Shown piece by piece: positions 62,391-64,000 of a stretch of DNA of 64,000 nt. A model generated the notes under the pieces. The model ran no database searches. It was not told the origin of the DNA and saw only the letters and a program-made list of their open reading frames with translations. Origin of the DNA: Impatiens glandulifera (Eukaryota > Streptophyta > Magnoliopsida > Ericales > Balsaminaceae). Each line of letters starts with the position of its first letter. Position 1 is the stretch's first letter. The position numbers and the translations under genes were made by a program. The DNA lies in contig NC_061864.1 of assembly GCF_907164915.1 (NCBI RefSeq), forward strand, positions 67,889-131,888, given 5' to 3'.

Positions 62391-64000
62391 TTTATTCTTA
62401 TTTTCTTTTAATATCATGCTTTGTCGTTTTGTATAAAAAATAAAAATATATTATCTATTGTATTAACATATTGATTCGAAAAAACAATTTAGAATAGCTA
62501 AACGTCTATAATTTTATTTAGGTTTCGATTCTTATTAAAATTATTTAAACACACCGATATTTTTTTGGATAATATACTGATTATTTAAACAATTCACCAT
62601 TCTCTCACATATCACTCTACCAATCAAATTATGCGTCTGGTTAAATGGTTAATTATTTGCGGGCAATGTGTTTAACTTCTTGTGCTCACATTTTTTACCC
62701 TACCAAAGTAGTCTAGTGGTAAAAAACTAAGAGCCGACTTAAGAGACCAAAATGTCGCAGGTTTAATTTCATCTGAAAACACTTTAAGTTTAAGCGGGGG
62801 CATTGACTGTGGGGTGTTATACTAATTCTTCTTTAATTCTAAAAATAATAATTAAAATATTAAAATACATTTACATATTTTTCTAAATAAATAATTTTTT
62901 ATTAAAGGTTAATATTTATAAGTTTTTCACCAATACCTAACTTTTTCATGATCCCATATCAAATAATATTATTTAAATAACCTCAAATAAGTTATTTAAA
63001 TAATACAAACAAAGTCCAACAAAACCCTAAAAAGTACTCCTCTTTTGAAAAAAATTATTTTTTAAAAACAAGATCAAACAAACTCAAAGATTTTTGTTTG
63101 GTATCAGTTTTTTAAATAATTCATCAATTATTTTAAAAAATATTAATTTATGGTAATTTTAAAAAACTATCATTAAAAGAAATAAAAATAAAAATTTATA
63201 ATTTATAATAATAAAATAAAATATATTTTAATTAATAAATGTATTGATAATTATTTTTAAAACATCACAATTTTGTAAATCCATCCTTTTCGTCCGTTGA
63301 ATTGGGGGACATATTAAATTCTAACCATCTGACCCGAGCAGTCCATGTCAATTCATTCTTTAGGGGCCGGCCTACCTATTTTATAATTTTGTTGGCAATT
63401 TTCTTAATTTTGTTTTAAAAAAATTAGATTTTTTTTTTTATCAATTTAAAGAGTAATAATGTATAATAATAAATATTTAATATTTTTATTACTGAATTGA
63501 ATTGAGTAAGATAATGGATGAAAAATGAAATAAAATAATATATAATTAAATTAAAATTATTAAAAAAAATTAAAACAAATATCACCTTGGGACTTGTTTG
63601 ATTAATGAATTATTTAAATAAATTCTGGGTTTTTTCTAAATATATATTTTTTTATTTGGATTAATTTTGAGTTTTTTTTAAATATTTTTTTTAAATGTTA
63701 TATTAAATAATATAGTGTGTTATAATTTTATTTATATTGTAATTTATTTTAATTAATATAATTTTTTTAAATAAAATAATTTTTAATTTAATTTATATTA
63801 AAATAAATTTTATAATATAATAAAATAAATGTTATATATATATATTAATATTAATTTTTATTAATATAAAATAAAATATATAAGTATACGATAATTTTAG
63901 TATTTTAATTAATAAAATGATTGATAATTTTATATGCGGTTGTCTATAACTTTTTCTTAAATTATATTACAATATTTTTATTTTATTAAATTGAAAAATA
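62391..64000. other. AT-rich right flank, possible tRNA-like relic
   Basis: At 62711-62721 TAGTCTAGTGG fits the A box of RNA polymerase III promoters and at 62760-62770 GGTTTAATTTC is a weak B box, as in old tRNA-derived SINEs. The rest is AT-rich with no gene. Confidence 0.4.

Noticed and set aside
62700..62775. Functional tRNA gene
   Set aside because: B box has two mismatches and no cloverleaf can be formed by eye; at most a SINE relic.

Overview
This 64-kb window is nuclear DNA of a flowering plant, very probably a dicot. Its genes are intron-rich with GT..AG introns, it encodes plastid-targeted proteins and a plant sphingoid hydroxylase and laccase, the spacers are AT-rich, and it holds many plant-type transposons. 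I name no species. Gene models were built by hand from reading frames and splice signals; each has a total exon length divisible by three.

Host genes, left to right: CTC1, telomere-capping CST subunit (1162-7586, +); a plastid S1-domain RNA-binding protein of the PDE338/RLSB type (15344-17561, +); a DEAD-box RNA helicase of the RH39 type (21292-24501, -); a sphingoid-base C4-hydroxylase (25640-27143, -); an ABC1-like plastid kinase of the ABC1K5 type (28310-36026, -, 21 exons); a secreted laccase (57530-59418, -). They are unrelated neighbours, not an operon. From memory, CTC1 and RH39 are near neighbours on Arabidopsis chromosome 4, and PDE338 and ABC1K5 on chromosome 1, which suggests old microsynteny.

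The rest is mostly transposons. (1) Two hAT-like elements (347-815 and 10373-11545) each have an 8-bp target duplication; the second splits a FAR1-type transposase pseudogene. (2) A decayed FAR1-type Mutator-like element (MULE) fills about 8.4-14.9 kb, with a forward transposase relic and a converging reverse relic related to MULE Ulp1 proteins. (3) A Pack-MULE (17966-20696) has a perfect 9-bp target duplication and carries two small open reading frames that look like host fragments. (4) Copia, LINE, Tigger and PIF/Harbinger remnants fill 36-47 kb and 60.8-62.4 kb. (5) A nearly complete 9.56-kb MULE (47592-57152) carries a MuDR-type transposase with one in-frame stop and an apparently intact converging gene of about 1,043 residues joining a DUF1985 domain to a Ulp1-type cysteine protease.

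The most unusual signal is shared by the two MULE families. Each has its own short tandem repeat (21 bp in one, 19 bp in the other, with unrelated sequences). In both, arrays lie in the early introns of both converging genes and again between their 3' ends, and the intron arrays read the same way relative to each gene. The 19-bp family also occurs in the Pack-MULE. I know of no function assigned to such arrays; transposase binding, transcript control or hairpin RNA are possibilities, not conclusions.
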